NCBI GenBank assembly: GCA_003427395.1
Contig: BFEA01000148.1
Span: 1,842,917-1,874,533 of the forward strand
Reading direction: 5' to 3'
Length of the DNA: 31,617 nt
From: Chara braunii
Lineage: Eukaryota; Streptophyta; Charophyceae; Charales; Characeae
How positions within the stretch are numbered: the first letter of the stretch is position 1; the number at the start of each line of letters is the position of its first letter. The position numbers were made by a program, and so were the translations under genes. A model generated the notes under the pieces. It was not told where the DNA came from and made no database searches. It saw only the letters and a program-made list of their open reading frames with translations. Positions 30,419-31,617 of this stretch are shown here, piece after piece.

Positions 30419-30479
30419 AAAAAAAAAAAAAACACTAACTTCTAATTGGGCCAAAAATAAGGAAATGCATCCTACGCAA

Positions 30480-30536
<57 letters not shown>

Positions 30537-30565
30537 GCACACATACACACACACATATACAGGTT
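30419..30565. repeat. A run and (CT)n-(CA)n microsatellite
   Basis: An A14 run near 30419-30432, (CT)n at 30482-30533, then a CACACATACACACACAC stretch to about 30560. It resembles part of the composite cassettes but has no TTGA part. Confidence 0.65.
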
Positions 30566-31261
30566 ATAGGTACACAAGTAGGGAAAGGGAATTGGTTATG
30601 GGACTCACGCCCAAGGAAGTTCGGCGAGGATAAGTAGGTAAGACGGGCAACCGCCACAAAAAAAAAAAAAAAAGACTTGAACTCACAACCAAATTCTTGA
30701 CACAGGGACCAGGATCCTTGACTCTTCCTTCCAATGGGACGAAAAATCGGTACCCGTGGAAATAATGGTCTCCCGCTAACCCACCCATGGGTACCCCTCC
30801 ACTAAAGATACAGGCTCCCGTCCAAGTTATGGGATGATTATTCACCCACAACTTTACGCTTTAATAATACCTCACCTATCCTGGCTCTAGTCTCTGGACT
30901 CGGCTACGAAACATGGAAGAATGAGCTGAGGGGAATGAAGTTTTTTAGGAATATTCAAGACCCGAGTAGTATTTTTTCTATGCTCGGATATCATTAAGCA
31001 TTTTGAATACCTCTATATGACGTACAGGGGTTTTACCGTACGGTCGTACAGACAGTCGAACGTCCGTACGAACGGTCGTATGGTCGTACGTACTGGCCCG
31101 TATGAAGTGTCGAAAACCTCAAAAAAAAAAAGAAAAAAAAAATACATATGATGTTGTAGAGCGTTTTGTGCTTTACAGCCCCAATTTTTTTTTTTGTCTG
31201 TTTTGATATTAAAAAAAAAACAGAATCATAAAAATGGGAAAAGAAAACAAAATAAAGAAAT
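30566..31261. other. Stretch with A15 run and GTAC-rich cluster, no gene seen
   Basis: An A run lies at 30657-30673. At 31020-31105 the sequence is dense in CGTAC and GGTCGTA (ACCGTACGGT palindrome near 31035-31044). A/T runs follow. On the minus strand GGTTGTGAGTTCAAGTC next to the A run resembles a tRNA T-arm, but no A box is found. Confidence 0.4.
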
Positions 31262-31287
31262 AAAATTTAGTTTATTAATTGATTGAT

Positions 31288-31339
<52 letters not shown>

Positions 31340-31351
31340 CGTTGATTGATG

Positions 31352-31411
<60 letters not shown>

Positions 31412-31534
31412 AATTGATTGATTGATTGATTGATTGATTTGATAAAAAAAAAAAAAAACTCCTTGGAGGGAGCGCACGCTCCCTCTGCCTCTTTGTCTCT
31501 CTCCCTCCACGCAGTTGCCCGTGGCGTGCGCGCG

Positions 31535-31617
<83 letters not shown>
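31262..31617. repeat. Composite microsatellite cassette, copy 3: (TTGA)n, A-run, G/C stem, CGCGCA, (GA)n
   Basis: (TTGA)n runs from about 31277 to 31438 with small breaks, then an A run (31444-31458), a perfect hairpin GAGGGAGCG-CA-CGCTCCCTC (31466-31485), GTGCGCGCGCACA near 31526-31538, and (GA)n to the window end. The order matches copy 1 at 17925-18092. Frames reading poly Ile-Asn-Gln-Ser are not genes. The repeat continues past the window. Confidence 0.75.

Noticed and set aside
30566-30720. Possible tRNA or SINE on the minus strand (GGTTGTGAGTTCAAGTC)
   Set aside because: It is T-arm-like, but the A box and acceptor stem are missing and it runs straight into a T tract; too little support.
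31262-31440. CRISPR-like array
   Set aside because: A 4-bp microsatellite without spacers in a eukaryotic context.
31226-31539. Minus-strand frames with repeated Ile-Asn-Gln-Ser
   Set aside because: Translation of the TTGA microsatellite, with no start context or domain.

Overview
This is a eukaryotic repeat landscape. I recognise no host gene, no rRNA gene and no intact tRNA gene. Nearly all coding-looking sequence comes from non-LTR retrotransposons (LINEs) of the L1-like, plant type. They have an ORF1, then an ORF2 with an AP-type endonuclease, a reverse transcriptase and a C-terminal zf-RVT zinc finger, and no RNase H that I can see. Poly-A tails, many foldback elements and long microsatellites fill the rest. 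The LINE type fits the green lineage, perhaps a streptophyte alga such as a charophyte; the organism call is inference with low confidence.

Layout. 1-900: foldback and MITE-like repeats. 913-17600: one old minus-strand LINE ('LINE-M') cut in two by a plus-strand LINE ('LINE-P', 2852-11877). LINE-M's 5' part (5'UTR, ORF1, endonuclease, first RT part) lies at 17600-11878 and its 3' part (rest of ORF2, 3'UTR) at 2851-913. The 11-bp sequence at 2841-2851 recurs exactly at 11878-11888, directly after a poly-A tract, and LINE-M's reading frame continues across the two flanks. This is a target-site duplication around LINE-P. LINE-P carries ORF1, ORF2, a long 3'UTR, an A42 run, about 770 bp of extra sequence and a second A tract, which suggests a 3' transduction.

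17640-21400: palindromic repeats, two copies of a composite microsatellite cassette, a tRNA-derived SINE-like piece and gene-free AT-rich DNA. A Nextera-type transposon-end adapter junction sits at 19882-19919, so the assembly is suspect there. 21400-22960: tandem TTCAACGGG repeats, three foldback elements and a 3' fragment of a LINE. 23000-26600: gene-free DNA with weak repeats. 26600-27240: a LINE 3' fragment with poly-A, then a roughly 330-bp near-perfect palindrome. 27809-30300: a third, decayed LINE ('LINE-3', plus strand) whose ORF1 is homologous to LINE-M ORF1, followed by a broken endonuclease. 30400-31617: microsatellites and a third composite cassette.

All three LINEs carry in-frame stops and frameshifts, so none looks active. 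They share architecture: ORF1 ends within a few bases of the ORF2 ATG, and LINE-P and LINE-M share a 3'UTR stem-loop although their proteins differ. Two single-N joins (11855, 18007) and the adapter show that repeat boundaries in this assembly need care.
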